64,000 bases of DNA, taken from Lucifuga dentata (lineage: Eukaryota; Chordata; Actinopteri; Ophidiiformes; Bythitidae). The notes beneath the pieces were generated by a model. It saw only the letters and a program-made list of their open reading frames with translations. It searched no databases and was not told the origin of the DNA. Positions 24,630 through 39,035 of the stretch are shown in pieces (positions within the stretch are counted from its first letter, which is position 1; the number at the start of each line of letters is the position of its first letter). Location: contig VXCM01000474.1 in assembly GCA_014773175.1 (NCBI GenBank), forward strand, positions 5,677 through 69,676, given 5' to 3'. The position numbers were made by a program, and so were the translations under genes.

Positions 24630-26832
24630 CAGCATTACCTGCCACAACCAGCAAGTAGGTTGAATGCACACACACACTGATGGCCAGGATGGAATGCAGT
24701 ATTGTAGAGTGAACTCAGTAAATCCAGTTACCGAAAGATTCACAGTAAGACTTACTTTTTCTGATCTTTCTGTCTTTCATTTTCTTTCCCATGTGTATGT
24801 GTGTTTTTCTTTTAGAACTTTAAGAGTCATATGAACAGTGTTTCCCCCCCACCCGGAAACACACCAAATAACCGCTGATTATGCAAGATCACCATTATGT
24901 TGGCATTATTTATGCTTTTGATCAGCTTTTTATCTAATCTATCACTACCTCAAATGCACACAACACAAACACATAATACCTTTGTAAGCCAGTTCTGTCA
25001 GTATACTGTATTTATTAGAATATAACACCCTATACTTTATTCATTAGGGTCTTTTGCACACTGGATCCTTTAACCCACCCTCTCTCCTCAGTTGCAAGGC
25101 ATGAATAAAGTCCGACCTTTTTAACAGCAATTGCATTATGCACCTCTCTACGGACCAGTTGATACAAACAGGTGGAGTTTAAATGGCAAATTAAGTGCCC
25201 ACAGATTAATCTGTTCATAAAAATAGATGCTTCAAGCCACTGAGCTAATGGTGTTTGAATAATTTTAGTTTTACTGCTCTATAATTCAGAGGGACTTAAT
25301 AGAAGTGCCGGTTCGCTGCTTCTGGACAGACTGGACTACCTGCTCTGAGTTGGAGTTCGATTGAGAGGGACTGCAAAGCAAGAGGAGAAGGAGGAGGAAG
25401 AGGTGGAGGAGGAGGGAGTCTTCTGTGCATATTTTCCATGTGCACCCTCACCCCTCCCTTGGCAGTAGTGCTGAAAGGTCTTTTGTGTGTTTGTGAACGG
25501 TGTAAAGGCTACAGTGATATCCATACACCTCAGTACTCTGTCTGCATGGTCACTTGTAACATTTTATGTACATGTGCTGATTAGTTGCTGATTTGTCCAT
25601 CAAGAGGAGGATTTGAGGATGGTCTGTCTGTGAGGGTTCAGCTCAGTCTCAGTCATCCAGGTGGTAAGATGTTTAGAAAATTGAAGTTAAGTCACTGGAC
25701 TAAAAGAAATAGCTTGAATACTTTCCGCAGTTCATTCAAAAGGCTTCTTCAGTTCATCGGTGCCTCTGAGTTTCCCTAAACCCCACCAACAGATTTTAAG
25801 GAGGGACATCAAGGTCAGGAAAGACTTGTCATAATTTTATATCAGATCAGGGAAGGAATTGTGCATTTGTCTCCTTCCGATCAAAACAACCTGAAAATGC
25901 CCAAATTGAGTGCTTAAACAAGTGTCTATAATTTTGTGCACATCAAAAAAGATTTGGTATAATGCAGAGATTTGGAATCCACAGAGATTCTAAACATATA
26001 AAGTGCAAACTATCAGCAGCAAACGCATAGATGGTTGTATATCATCCTGATGCACTGGATGCAGCACATATAGTTCAGACAAAGGGCTTCAGCACATTTT
26101 AAAATGATTTCTCCACTCTTTATCTTCCAACTGCTTCAGGAAACCCCTTTGCACCATTTTCATCTTACATCCTCTTCCAAAAATGCTGGGCCTTCAATCA
26201 TATGTCACATTTGTTAGTGATGGATTTCACCAAAAATGGAATTTAAAGTCTCTGTTCTGTATTTTCCATTTACCTCTAGAAATATGTGTAGATACTTCAG
26301 GTTTTATTACACTGAGATCTGTGGATTATCCAGACGAACTGGTACGTTGCTTCTGTAATGAGACATTGTTTAGTTGTTCAAATGTAAACAAAATTCCATT
26401 CATCTCCATTCTGTTGAAGAAGAAGTGTGAACAGAAAATGTCTTCAAACCTAGGAAATAAAACGGAAACCATCTGCACAGCTTGATATGTTTTTTTTTCT
26501 CTTCTATTTCTTCTAAATTTGGATGACTAATTCCCTGCATACTGTAGTCCTTGTCACTGCCAACTCCAACTTTAACTCCCACTGTTGGCCAGTAGACAGC
26601 CACGTGTAATCTCCATTTTTCCAGCCGCTTCTTTTCACCTGCCAGCGTGAAGCTTCACCAGGAGGTAAACATAGGTACACACTATCCCCTCCCTGGATTT
26701 CAGCTCATTACTCAACATGTGTCATTCACACACACACTCTCCTTCTGCTTTACTGTGTTTTCATAAACCTATATCAATTATCACTAAGCCTCTGTCTCTG
26801 GATCCTTCCAATGATAAATGCACATGGTTTAA

Positions 26833-26834
<2 letters not shown>

Positions 26835-26878
<44 letters not shown>
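26835..26878. repeat. AC microsatellite
   Basis: About 22 AC units. Confidence 0.9.
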
Positions 26879-26882
<4 letters not shown>

Positions 26883-28060
26883 CTCATTCTGAGGCACCAT
26901 TTTCATGCTTTTCCCCTACCAAGAGCTCAAAAGAGCCTTTTCTAGGCACCAGAGACTTGCTTACAGAGGCCAGCAAATACATAATACTATCACATATTCA
27001 TCTGTTACTCTGGTCAACTCAAATAGAAATACTGTGGATAGATTAGGGTCTTTGTGTTGCAGATTTTTCTTCTCTGGTCCTATCTCTTCCTGTTCACATG
27101 TAATATTAACATTGCATCTATTACATTAAATCTGGATAAATATTTTCAATCCATCATCAATTGCTGTGTTTGAAACTGCTGTTGATTTATTGGCTCAAAC
27201 ATTCTCATATAAGGATTTTACTGCTGCTGTTTGTGCCTAAAAGCAACATTTGATGTCATAGTCATGCACAATATAAAACTAAAAACTAGTTTTTCTATAC
27301 AAGCATCAGTGCAATTCATTCATCCATAACCAAGAACCCAGATTATGTTTAAAGTTGTCTGAGGACAAGTACAGGTCAAGTCTGAAGTCAGTTTATGTAC
27401 AGCTTTCAAGTGCAAAGTCACATCCCTTTTACTGTACACTGGTCCACTGGCTTAGAAGTTAGGGAAAAACAGCATGAACAAATTAGTCAATAACAACACT
27501 CACTGTGCTACAATTTCCAATTATTACCACGTGTCCATTAATTCCACTTCCTTTTACTCTGGAGGCTGCCTATAGTAATCTCTCAGCTCTAGCAAAAGCA
27601 GGTGAGACTTCCCTGTTGTCCCTCTAGGAATGTCTGAGTGTTAAAACATCTGCTAGAGTGACTGATGGGAAGCCCAGGGGCCTTGCAGTCTTGGCAGAGA
27701 AACCCTGTTTCTGTTTGGCCGGCTGACCCAGAGCTCATTTGTCAATCAGGCATCTTTTCCCTTAATTAGGAGAAACATTTCAACAGTTTGGGTTAAGCCA
27801 CAGTAACAAGTAATTCAGCAGGATGGTTTACAGCTCTGCCTCTCTGTATTTGTATCTCTCTCTTTTGATCCTCTTCATTTGTCAATAGCACCACTAAGTG
27901 AACACATAAGTGGATCTCAGTAGGCTGATATTATAATAAAGTAGTGCCAGCACTTTTCAAATAAATGTTTGACAGGAAATATAGAAAACTGACAGCCTTT
28001 TGATGATGTACACTGCATTTACTAGAAAACTGCACAAAAAAGATTTGAAACAAAGTCTAA

Positions 28061-28990
28061 GGCTGTTTTGAGTACCTGTAGTCTGTTTGTTCTGGTTCTG
28101 AATAAGGGACTAAATTGTGACAATACTGCATTTACCAATTGGTTTGGTTCGGTTTCACACAGGAAAAAATCCAATTGAACCAAAATGTAACAGCAGAAAT
28201 CATGCGAGAACAGTCACTCTGGGCATTATACAGAAATGCCTGGGGGCTCGGGCAACAAAATCAAAACAGGAAGAAGTTTATAATGCCGGGATAACTAAAC
28301 AACATGAAACAAAGATGGAATTGGGACACTTTTCTAGCCATAGTCATCATTTGTACCAAGTACCAAACAAACGACTGAAACTGAATTTGACTTCAAGACA
28401 ACGTGTGAAAAACTACATCACATTATGTATGTGAAGATGACATGCTGCCTTCAGACGGCTGAACAGGAGAATGGAGTGCATATTGAGCACATACAACCAC
28501 ATGTTCATCTGAACACATTAGGTAAGCTTGATATTTTACAACATCTCACTGCATCCACTTAAATTGCAATGTCTAATCAAAGATGTAGTTTAATTGTGGT
28601 AAAGTTTGTTTTATATTAGATGCTCATCAAATACCCCCCTACTTAAAACCATTAAACGTGTCAAGCGTAAAAATTTTTTTATCGCAGTTGTAGTTAAAAG
28701 TCAACCACATGCAAACCTCTCAGGTTCTATATCAATCAATAGATCAATAGATTGCCTTGTTGGTTTGGGACTAGTGCGGATCGTGTTCACACCGCAAACA
28801 AACCGCTCCACAGTTCGATTCAATTCGACCGAGAACACTTAAAGGAGGTCTTGGTTCGACTGTTTTGGTGTGGACCCGAGTTCCATTGCTGCGTTCACAT
28901 ATTATACAAACAAACTGATCTTAAAGGGGAAGTGCTCAAGGATTTGAAACAAATGCTCAAAATGAACTACATGTAGGTGTAAAAACGCCC
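28061..28990. mobile_element. non-autonomous PIF/Harbinger-like element with TAA target duplication
   Basis: Starts GGCTGTTTTGAGTACCTGTA and ends TAGGTGTAAAAACGCCC, whose reverse complement is GGGCGTTTTTACACCTA. It is flanked by TAA on both sides (28058-28060, 28991-28993), the 3-base TWA target of PIF/Harbinger. Internal TTGGTTCGGTTTCACAC and TTGGTTCGACTG blocks recall a common fish MITE. No transposase frame is present. Confidence 0.65.
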
Positions 28991-29546
28991 TAAGTTGGAC
29001 AACGCAGACTGAGAGACCTAACATTTATGTTTTAAGTAAAATAATGCAAAGCAAATAATGCAAATAAAATGACACTTTAATATGAGCCAGACATAATTGA
29101 AAATATTCATATCCTCAGGATGAGAATAAAAAAAAGACATGCTTTATGTTTGTGATGGACTGTCATAAGTAATGAGTCACATGAGATGCACGATAGTTTG
29201 TTTTTAATAGTTCACATCTGTGCAAAATGATGGAGCTTTTGGATGCAATTCATGTGCAGTCATGTGGAAACTGAAAGAAGAACAGTAATCATAGAGTCCA
29301 TGTGCATGTTCATCTTTAGTCTCAGACACTTTGAAAAAAAAAATGCAGCACTTCAATTACAGTACAATTTCTATTCAGATATTCATTAAACATATTAATT
29401 TCATCCAGAAATAAATTCCCACAATGAGCGTTATGAGACACTACCAATGACTGAACAAAATAACTACTCAGGCAGAAGATTGGATGCTCTACTGAACAAA
29501 ACAAAACCAACACCACTCTGTCTCTCCCTCTCTTCTTCATCATTTT

Positions 29547-29564
29547 GTGCATGTGTATGTGTAT

Positions 29565-29601
<37 letters not shown>
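29547..29601. repeat. GTGTAT/GT microsatellite
   Basis: GTGTAT repeats grading into a pure GT run. Confidence 0.9.
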
Positions 29602-29604
<3 letters not shown>

Positions 29605-32600
29605 GTAAGTGTTGTGAGAAAGTTCATTGTAACTATTACTGCTCTCGTTCCATCAGTAAAAGCTTATTCAGTGGCATTCAGACATAATAGGCAATGCATG
29701 TTAATCTCACTCCCTGGAGGTCTGCGTGCATTAGATACGGAGCTATCGGTAGCCTTCCCCCTGACGTTGTTGTTTGCTCTCTTCCAATGATAGCACAATG
29801 AAAACACAGGAAGCAGCTTTGAGAGCAATGGAGCTGCGATCGATGCCTCTGTGTCCAACTATAAGCTAGGTGATGTCTTTACGTCTCCCCTCCTCACTTC
29901 TCAAACCCTCTTTCCTCTCCGACAGGCCGTCAAGCTTCTCTCTCCCGCTAATGTATCTGAATGCAGTGTCATCCAGGGCTGCCTCACAGCAGTCGATAAA
30001 TACTGGAAATGCTATCCATCTCTGAAACATCACTCCTTCACTTACTGTAAGAGTGCATCACTGTGGGCACTCTCCCCACACTGCTGACAGGGAGGAAGAC
30101 AACACCAAGCAGCCCAAGCTATGACCTAGCATCATCAGATACAACCACAGACGTTATAGTTTTCAGTGCTAAAATTGCAGAGAACAGACTGTTTGTCTGA
30201 ATTGGGTTCTCTTTTGTAAAATATGAGCCGGTTTGTCACATCATTCTGGGAGGAGAAACTAATCTACAAATAGTAGTCCATTTAGATGGAGTATGATAAC
30301 ATGCATTTTTGTCTTGTGAAATGGCAACGTCTCCTGGGTCTTAGTGACTAATCCATCAGAGCTCTCTGCTGGCAAGAAGATCTATTTTTGTCTGCAAAAA
30401 ATTAAATGAGAATCTGATGACAATTTTCTAATCCATAAAGCTCTCCATGAAACTAAGACCATAAGCCATGAGGCACCACTTCTCTAACAGTCATCTCTAA
30501 CTGCCTGCACACTAGTAAATCCACTCTGACTCCATGGAAAAGTGTTGAATTCTCTAAATAATTGCATTTAGTTGTTTTCTGCTCTCTTGTCTGGGGTGTT
30601 GGCTGTGAATGCTGGAAACTTTTTTTTGGCAAAAGGATCTCATTAGTCTTTTTCCACCATCAAATCCTTCTCCTCTCTCCAAGGTGAAACTGACTTTACA
30701 CCAGGCCGTGAGACACCACTGCACTTTTGGAATATGACCACTATTAATAGCTCTTAGTTACTGCGATCGTCGTATTGTATGATTGAAGCAAGATAATCTG
30801 CCAACTAATACGCACATCATGCTATACGTAAGATCAATGAGGCAGGACTAACATATGGAAACAGAATGCTTGGAGAAAATTTTATAAAGGCTTCAGAAGT
30901 AATAAATGAAAGTCAGCTGGAGCTCAACAGAGAGCTTATTAATGTTGGTGAAGGACCGGCTTGTAGTGCTTCTTTAAGTTAGGAGCATAAACAATACAAC
31001 TAAACACAATGCAGGATCTAATTTAATCACTTCTTTAACATCTCAGTTCATATGCATGTATAAATTGGTACATTTTCTAATTACACTTTTACTATAGCCT
31101 CCACAGTCACAGTAATTAATGGCGCCAGGGGTCCTATGAGAGTGGGACCAGCTGCGTGTTATGTCTTGTCACCAGTCCCGCTGTTTGACACCTTCGGTCA
31201 CATCCCTCTCTTCCTGTGCCAAGAATACTGGGGGGAGGACTGCTGGGTTTGAGGGCTCTTTGTGCCCACCCTCAAAGAACAAACACTATTAAAACTGGAC
31301 AACGTGCCCCTCTGCCCATCCCCAGAGTGCAGACACCGCCAGCGTTTGTAACTGGAGAGCAGGGAGCAAAACAGCTGCTCCCAGTCTATCCTGCATCTGC
31401 CACAACTGTGATCTCATGGAACAAAGCTAGAATGCAACCACACGTTTCGGCTGGTTGATCAGTCACACTCCAGCCTTTGTCCTGTCGCTCTGTCTCTCTA
31501 CCTTCTCTACATCTGTTTCTCACACAGTAAGACACACACAGAATGGATATTTATCATGCTCTACATTTAGCATTTTCAATCTGTGATTCATTTGTAAATT
31601 GCTCTCTTTTATTGTTTCTTTTTCTCTTTCCTTATATATTTAACTTGTCTGATGTTCCTGGCTAACTGTCCCATAATAACCAGGTATTTCATACAAAGGG
31701 TTCACAAACAATTTAAACTGTGGCCACCTCTTTACTAATATCAGTTATACCATTACTACAATTTCTAAATTACTCCATGAAAGCATCACATTCCTGATCC
31801 CTGACAACTTATTTTGTCTAGTTGACTTGCTGCCGCTTGGAAACATCTGGTTTGTCCAGACAATGAGTTTAGCAAACAATAAAATTAGGCACAGCAGGTA
31901 ATGTCTAGTGAGTCTGGTTTGTCACCCCAGGTGTCACCCTACTGACCAAAGCCAATGTTAGTCGCAACACCATGAAATCAGCGATTTTCTGTCTGTTCAA
32001 TGTGTATCTTTTGTATCTGTTTTTTTATAGTACATAACCTTATTTTGCCTTTTAGTCTATCTAGTTCAGTCTCATTCTCTCAAACACTTGGAGGCCCTTA
32101 AAATTAAAACTGATCATCTCTTGTGGGTCCTATAGCCAATCTAGTCAATATGGCTGTTACAGGATAACATTCAGGTAGCCTTGGTAAACTAACTGACCAA
32201 CCAAGAGAGACAGAAAGAAAGGGAATCAGAATTTAATACATCAGTGCACATGGCAAAGTTGCAATTGATTTAAAAATGAATGAATGAATGAATGAATATA
32301 TCTGCTTAACATACAAAATTACACCTATTTACCATTTAAAACTGCCTCTCAAAAATTGGAGGAACTTTATTAAATCAGGCAAAACGTGCTATTAACCACA
32401 GTTCTTGTATTTCCTCCTGTTGCTCCACCATTTTAACCTGGAATGGTGGCAAACTATTGGCTTGTGTGAGTTTCTATAGGAAGAGCAGGTGCCTAAAGTT
32501 TTATATGAAGTTCCAGTGAACTGCTAGGACCACAAAATTAAACTGAAATGAGCTGAAAAGACCAAACACTGCACAGAGCTACAGAGTGATATGTTGATTC

Positions 32601-33035
32601 TCAGTGGGATTGACAGCACTAGCAAATCTTTCACATTGCAGGGAGTCGTTTGACTCTATGTCGATATCAAAATATAACTTAATGGAGCTTTAAATTATTA
32701 ACCAGGCAAGCATAAACCCAATATTTTCTAGACTATATTAAGAGGTTCTGTCTCCTAATTTTTTTTTCTGTTCAGTCCTATTTGCTCAGTGCCAATTTCA
32801 GATTAACATAATACAAGTAATGGGATCATTGTCTTGATATACTGAGGAAAATATGTTTCTATTGCACAAAACCACAACATGTCAGCAGTTGTCTAACAGT
32901 TCCACACATTCTTGGCCCCATAAACTTTGGAAGTTCATAGAAGCACAACAGCTGTCTCCTGTACGCACAGATCTGCTGAACTGCAGTGAAAAGCATTCAG
33001 AAATGATGATAAGTCTTTCTGTCAATTCACAAGCT

Positions 33036-33074
33036 CAAAAAAAAAAAAAAAAAACNAAAAAAAAAAAAAAAAAA
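33036..33074. repeat. A homopolymer split by an N
   Basis: Two A runs with an N at 33056. The length is probably unreliable. Confidence 0.85.
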
Positions 33075-35764
33075 GCTCTGAATATGACTCAACCCTTGTT
33101 GTGACCATCAAGATTTGATGTTGACTTTGTTTTTGAAGTCTCTGAGAGGAGTGTGGTAGCCTCCTTGAATAAATGTGTCCATAAAATGCTTCAAGGTGGT
33201 GTTTAGGCAAAAGGAGCTGTTGTTTTGTGAAAAAACATCTGCAGCTCCTCAAATTTCTTCACCCAAATGGTCCTCTTGAATTGTTCTTCTTGAACCTCCG
33301 GGGTTGTCTTTTTGACAGAGGTTGAGTTTGACGGCATATAGTGATCAAAAATTCTTATTTTATGTGAACATAGTCAGATTTCAGGTTATTTTGTGATGCC
33401 TCTCTGACATGGCTATGGACAAGCTAGCAGACAGTACCGATGTTGTGTGACAGTACAGCTAAAATCTCATTAACTAGAGGGTACTGAAAGAAGGCATACC
33501 TCTATCAAGGCCCAATAATCCTTTGATTTCAGTTTTTTTGTTGCCAATAATTGTAAAATTTTACTATTAATACTTTGAAATTAGATGTGTTGAAAAAGAT
33601 TGTGGACATCATCTTCTTCATCAACACAAAACTACAGGGTATTTTAATCAAATTACTGTGTTTCTTTAAGAGCCGTTCACATATTGATTTCTCTTGGAGT
33701 TAGTAAACTGCAGTTGTTCAGGACTCCTGCAGTAAAACAAATGAGACAGTGGTTTCATGCTTGATGTTCTGTATAATTGCCAGCATGACTGTGTCTTTCA
33801 GTGACTCACTGCCTGTTAAATTCCTCTCATTCCTACCCAGACCGTCAAAGCTTACATAGTGTGGGTCTTTGGGAAATTACAAACATTTTTACCTTCAAAT
33901 GGCTCTCTTAATTCCCATTCTAACCCTAACCCTTCAGAGCCTCTTTGACACTCGCTCAATGAGTTGGTGAAAGTTGCTTTTGACAGCACACCTGAAAGCC
34001 GCTCCCTGCATGGCTGACGCTCTTCAATCCAGAGGAGAGTGGAAAGGTATTTGGGAGTCCATTCAGTTCTCTGGCACAAATCAGAATTATAGCACTCATT
34101 CACATCTCAGAAAAAATAAGTAACAACTGCTGATGTATACTGACACACCAACACACGCACACCTGTAGCAGTCAAACTTAGCACATGTGTAATGGGAGGG
34201 TCCTTCATGCTTATGATGGCAGCATTACATAAACACTGTTAAAAGCTTTTTCAGCTTCTCACCTTACAATCTGAACTTAACAGATCAGTGCTCAGTGCCA
34301 CTGATTTGGAAACTGCACTAAATTGTTAAAGCACGCAAGGTTGCATGAAAACGAGCATGCAAGTCTTAATCTGTCCATCTATCTGTTCTGTTTTGTTTTT
34401 TGGTTGAAGAGTTTACCTATAATACTCATCACAGGAAGCAAGTCTGAGTGAAAGGGTGCTTGAAAATATAAACTGTGACACGTGTCTGCCAGCGTTCAGA
34501 CTTTATTGGCATTGTCAAGGCAATGAAAAGTTGATCAGTATTTCTCAAAGCATGAAGAAAGTATCTACCTCACAGCGATTTTTTGGTTCATTCTGCTCAT
34601 AGATATTTTGATGGTAGATTAATGAAAAGATATTGATGCTAGCTTTAATCAGTATTGTAGTGTAGCCTGAAAAGAGAGCAGATGCTACTAACCGTGGCTT
34701 CAACTTTTAGTCAACTCCAAAAATGGGCTACTGTTGGCTGCAACTATGCCAAACACAGGACTAGTAAAAAAGTTACTTTTTGTTATGAAAGTTTCTTTTT
34801 TTTTTTTATCCTTAAAATTCAGCTTGCTAGTCAGGACCAATGGGAAAAAAAAAAAGCTTTGCATACAATCAACTTGGCTGTGTATTGATTTCAAGGAATG
34901 ATAAAATGAATTCACATCCACCACCTTATTTGCCTTCTTTAGGACACCACTGAAAACAAGATGACCAATTCTCCACTTCTTGACCCAGCAAAAGGACTCC
35001 AGCATGAGCCATTAAATCTGCCACAAACTAGCCTTTGCTTGTATTTGTTTCTATAGTTAGATGAGGTGAAGCATGCAGCCAGAGTGTCTGTGTGCCTGTA
35101 GGTATGGAAGTGTCGGTCCACCAGACAGGCTGTGTCTAGCAAGGATCAATACAGGATTAGAAACAAATCCCTCCTTCCAGAGTTTGTTTTTACCTGTCTA
35201 CAAAAGTGTTAAAAGTTTTCCCCTCATGAAGCCAGATGATTCCAAAACTTTCAACCTTGGCACCTCCTGTCAGACAGGCAAATACATGAACTCTCTTGTT
35301 ATATCAATCATACTTTAACATCAGAATCAGAAACAACTGAAGACATCTCGGTTCCTGGTGTGTGTATGACATGAGATTCTGAGCTTATCCAGTAGCTGGC
35401 ACCCTCAGGTGTGTCTACGCTGAGTTATGGAGATTATAAAAACAAAGCAGAGCTACACTGGCCCGCACTGTTTATTTGACATCACAGTGGAAGAGGTTGA
35501 TTTTGCAGGCGTCAGTGACTCTAAATAACAAAAGCAGATGACTTACAAAGTGACTGACACTTAGAGGCAAATGCTCTGTACTGCAAAGGGAAAAAACTAT
35601 CAGAACAACTCCCAATAAGCTAGTGTTCTCTTTATATTTGACTAAACTAAACAAAGCTAATAGAAGAAGCAATAACACTGTATTTATTAGTGTGCCGTGT
35701 TTGGCTCCATTGGAAACACTTTCTTGAGGCAACCGTGTTTATCAGACATATGACAACAAATCAA

Positions 35765-35838
35765 TATAAATATATCCATAAAAAGTACTTAAGTCCATAA
35801 GTCCATAAGCATAAAGTCCATAATAAAGTCCATCATTA
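35765..35838. repeat. imperfect tandem repeat, AAGTCCATAA unit
   Basis: Variants of AAGTCCATAA recur about five times in 75 bases. Confidence 0.6.
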
Positions 35839-37333
35839 TTCATATGTTCAACAGTCCAAAGAGATCAGCACTCAGTAACCACTTCCATGTTATATAATTT
35901 TGACATGTAATTTTGAAGCCAGTACTACTGTGCTAAGGATGTAAACGATAATATAAGATTTCCCTCTGTAACCTTTACGTATATACAGTATATGTGATGA
36001 TTACTACTGGTGGTTGCTAAAATAATAATAAAAATGTGAGAAAATAAAGGAATATGCTGTATATCTGGATCCATGGAAGCAATGAATTTAAGACCTGCCT
36101 TCATGCTCACTGGCTGGAATCCTGTCCAGTCATAACTCACTCACCACCAGACTTGATGTTTTATTATTTTATAGGAAAGCAAAATGCTTGGGTTAAGTAC
36201 TCCTTTAAAGCTGCTGCCAGAGGTATCTGAAGCATTGTCAACCTCTTGAGTCCCTCAGTGATAGTATTTTACAGCATCTGTCACAGAGACTGTGATACGG
36301 CACTTGTGTATCACAGTGTGTTTCTTCTCATGCAACACAAGTGCAGCCTGCAACTGCAGCAGCTAATCTCTGGTGACAACAACTTTCATATTTCAGCTCC
36401 AGATAATCTCAAAAGCAGGTTTTTTCATGACACATGGCATTTAATGAGCTAATAAAGCAGCAGTTTCTAATTGCAGTGACTTCAACTACAGCAATAGTTG
36501 ATGGTACACACAAATAAAGTGCCTACTACACATCTGTTTTTTCCGTATTTCTATGAAAAATATAAACAGTATCAAATTATATCTTGATGTAATTTTTTCT
36601 AGATATAACTGTCAAAATAAGAGCTTGAGATGACGCTTTGGTGCAATATTTTCCCATGAGTCATGATGATGTCAAGATCCCACACACACATTGTTGCAAA
36701 AAGCATATCTTCAGTCGCAGTTGTTGTAAGATACTGTTAAAAATGGTTGCAAAACAATCTTGGGCATTGTCCTCAGTTTCTGACTTTTGTTCCCAATCAC
36801 TCATTTCTGTGTTCTGCTAAGATTAACTGACCTATAAAATATGCTGCACATGGCTGCCTGGCTTTTAACGTGACATTGATCGCTGTATTGTCTCATGAAA
36901 TTACACAAACAATACAAAGCTTACTCACACTAATAAATACTGTGTCATCAATCTCCCACAGGAATATGCAATGAAAAAGAGAGTATAAAAATCACGAACT
37001 CATCAGAAACACCAACTAAAGACAAATAACACATTGTTTTTAATGGATAACATGACTAACCATCTATACACGAGTGCTATAAAGCTAAAGTATTGGCTTT
37101 ACTCGAACAATTCCAGAACTTTTCAACTCTGACAAAAAACACAGGCAAAATATCTAGAAGAGAGGAACACACATCTGCCTGATCTGTCAACACATCATAA
37201 CTCAGCCAATAACAAACAATGAGCTCAGAGTGAGGTGGTAGAGGGATCATTGTGTGTGTGCGTGTGTGTGTGTGTTGTGAGAGAGGAGAGGGGGCAAAAG
37301 AGTGTCTAGTCACAGCACGGATCCGCTCTGATC

Positions 37334-37464
37334 CACTCTCCAGGTCCTACGCTCAAACCCCCGACCCCTGGGAACCGAAGCCACAGTGGGCAACCTGANC
37401 ACTCTCCAGGTCCTACGCTCAAACCCCCGACCCCTGGGAACCGAAGCCACAGTGGGCAACCTGA
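37334..37464. repeat. 65-base direct duplication around a single N (37399)
   Basis: CACTCTCCAGGTCCTACGCT to AGTGGGCAACCTGA occurs twice either side of the N. Confidence 0.9.
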
Positions 37465-38989
37465 AACCCATGATGTCATCCTCAGAGGGCATGAGCTACC
37501 GGCAGTCAGTGAGAAAGTGTACAAAACCCAAAGTCAACATCACACAATTACTGGGGTTAATTGTATTTACAGTTGAGCAGCTGCAGTGGATTAAGAAGCC
37601 TACTGACAAAGCATGGTACATGTGTAACAAGAGGTAAGACTGCAAAGAGCCTTGCTAGGGAGCAGAGGAGGATTGTGAGATTGTGGTGGGGCCTTGATAA
37701 AAACTCCACACTGGTCATTCAATGTAGCATTTTTAGATCTAATGATTAAGACACAAAGTACAGTTTTTATTCTAACACAAATCTCACCTCATGTTTTAAC
37801 TGATAAACACTATTAACTGCTTTTAACCAAATTCGGGAAATTAGTGATTTCATAAGAAAATTCTCTTTTCACTTGGAAATCCAGGAAACTCTTGCTAAAA
37901 TTAGTATTGTTGAGATTTTTCTTAAGATAAGAAAAGCCAAAATAATCTATAGGCAGTCAACATTTACTCAAATGTTGCTCTACAGTATGAATCAGCTTCA
38001 CTGTACCACCGTATAAAACAAACCTACAGGAATAAATAGAAAACATATCATGTCCAGGTCATATCAATCCAGAAAGAAGCCAATGTTTCTTCACCCCTAC
38101 AATTCATCCTGATAGTTCCCTATGTGTACATACAGATCAATGCGCTGATTGATTTGGAGAAATGATCCGCTGAATTTTAATATCCATAAATATCCCTACA
38201 ATAGCAACACAACAGTAATTCAATACAAATATCCCCACTTCATGCTTTTAAACTGTTCAGTCAGGCTTATCTGGTGCACAGGAAGTGATGCAATTGACAT
38301 TTTCAACAGCAAGGAAAAAACAAAAACAACGGTGTTTTGTTTGGAATAAATGAGATTAACTTGGTAGTTATCATGATCAGTGACAGCCAGCATGGATGAC
38401 ATACAGAAAAATACATCATTAACAAGACATAACGAAAAATACATACTGTCTGTAATCTTTGTGAAGTGTACCACATGTACATTTATATATATTTTGTGAA
38501 TTACATCCTTGTTAAAAAGTAAATACTGTCTAAAACAGTTCCCTCAAAATAGTCTCTGGGTTCAATGCGACACCCCTGATGCCATTTTGGTCAGTTAGTT
38601 GATGAGAAGAGAGATTTTGTTACAAAAATTGGACAAATTGTTCAGTGATGACCAACACAAGGTCGAGGAAAGGAGGCGGCGTTTAGTTTTTACCTGCCCA
38701 GATAGTCATGATGACATTTCAAAATGTTTTTTCTAAGGGAAAGTAAGCAGATCATAACCAGACAAACAACAAGGAATAACAAGAATAAACAGAAAAGCAA
38801 TCAAAACTATAAAGAACATGACCAAGAACAAAGTCAAGATTTCTAGCATAGTGTATACCAACTAAATAGGTCATGCACCAAATCCAAATTTTTCCTCTCC
38901 AAGCTTGAGCTTTAGTGATTAATGGCACTAAAATGATAAAACTGTGTGATCTTAGGTGAAGATCTGGCAGCCAGACAGACACAAGCAGC

Positions 38990-38991
<2 letters not shown>

Positions 38992-39032
<41 letters not shown>
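38992..39032. repeat. GT microsatellite
   Basis: About 20 GT units. Confidence 0.9.

Positions 39033-39035
<3 letters not shown>

Noticed and set aside
37334..37464. Adjacent direct repeats that could suggest a CRISPR array or tandem gene duplication
   Set aside because: Only two copies with a single N between them; an assembly joint, and the genome is vertebrate.
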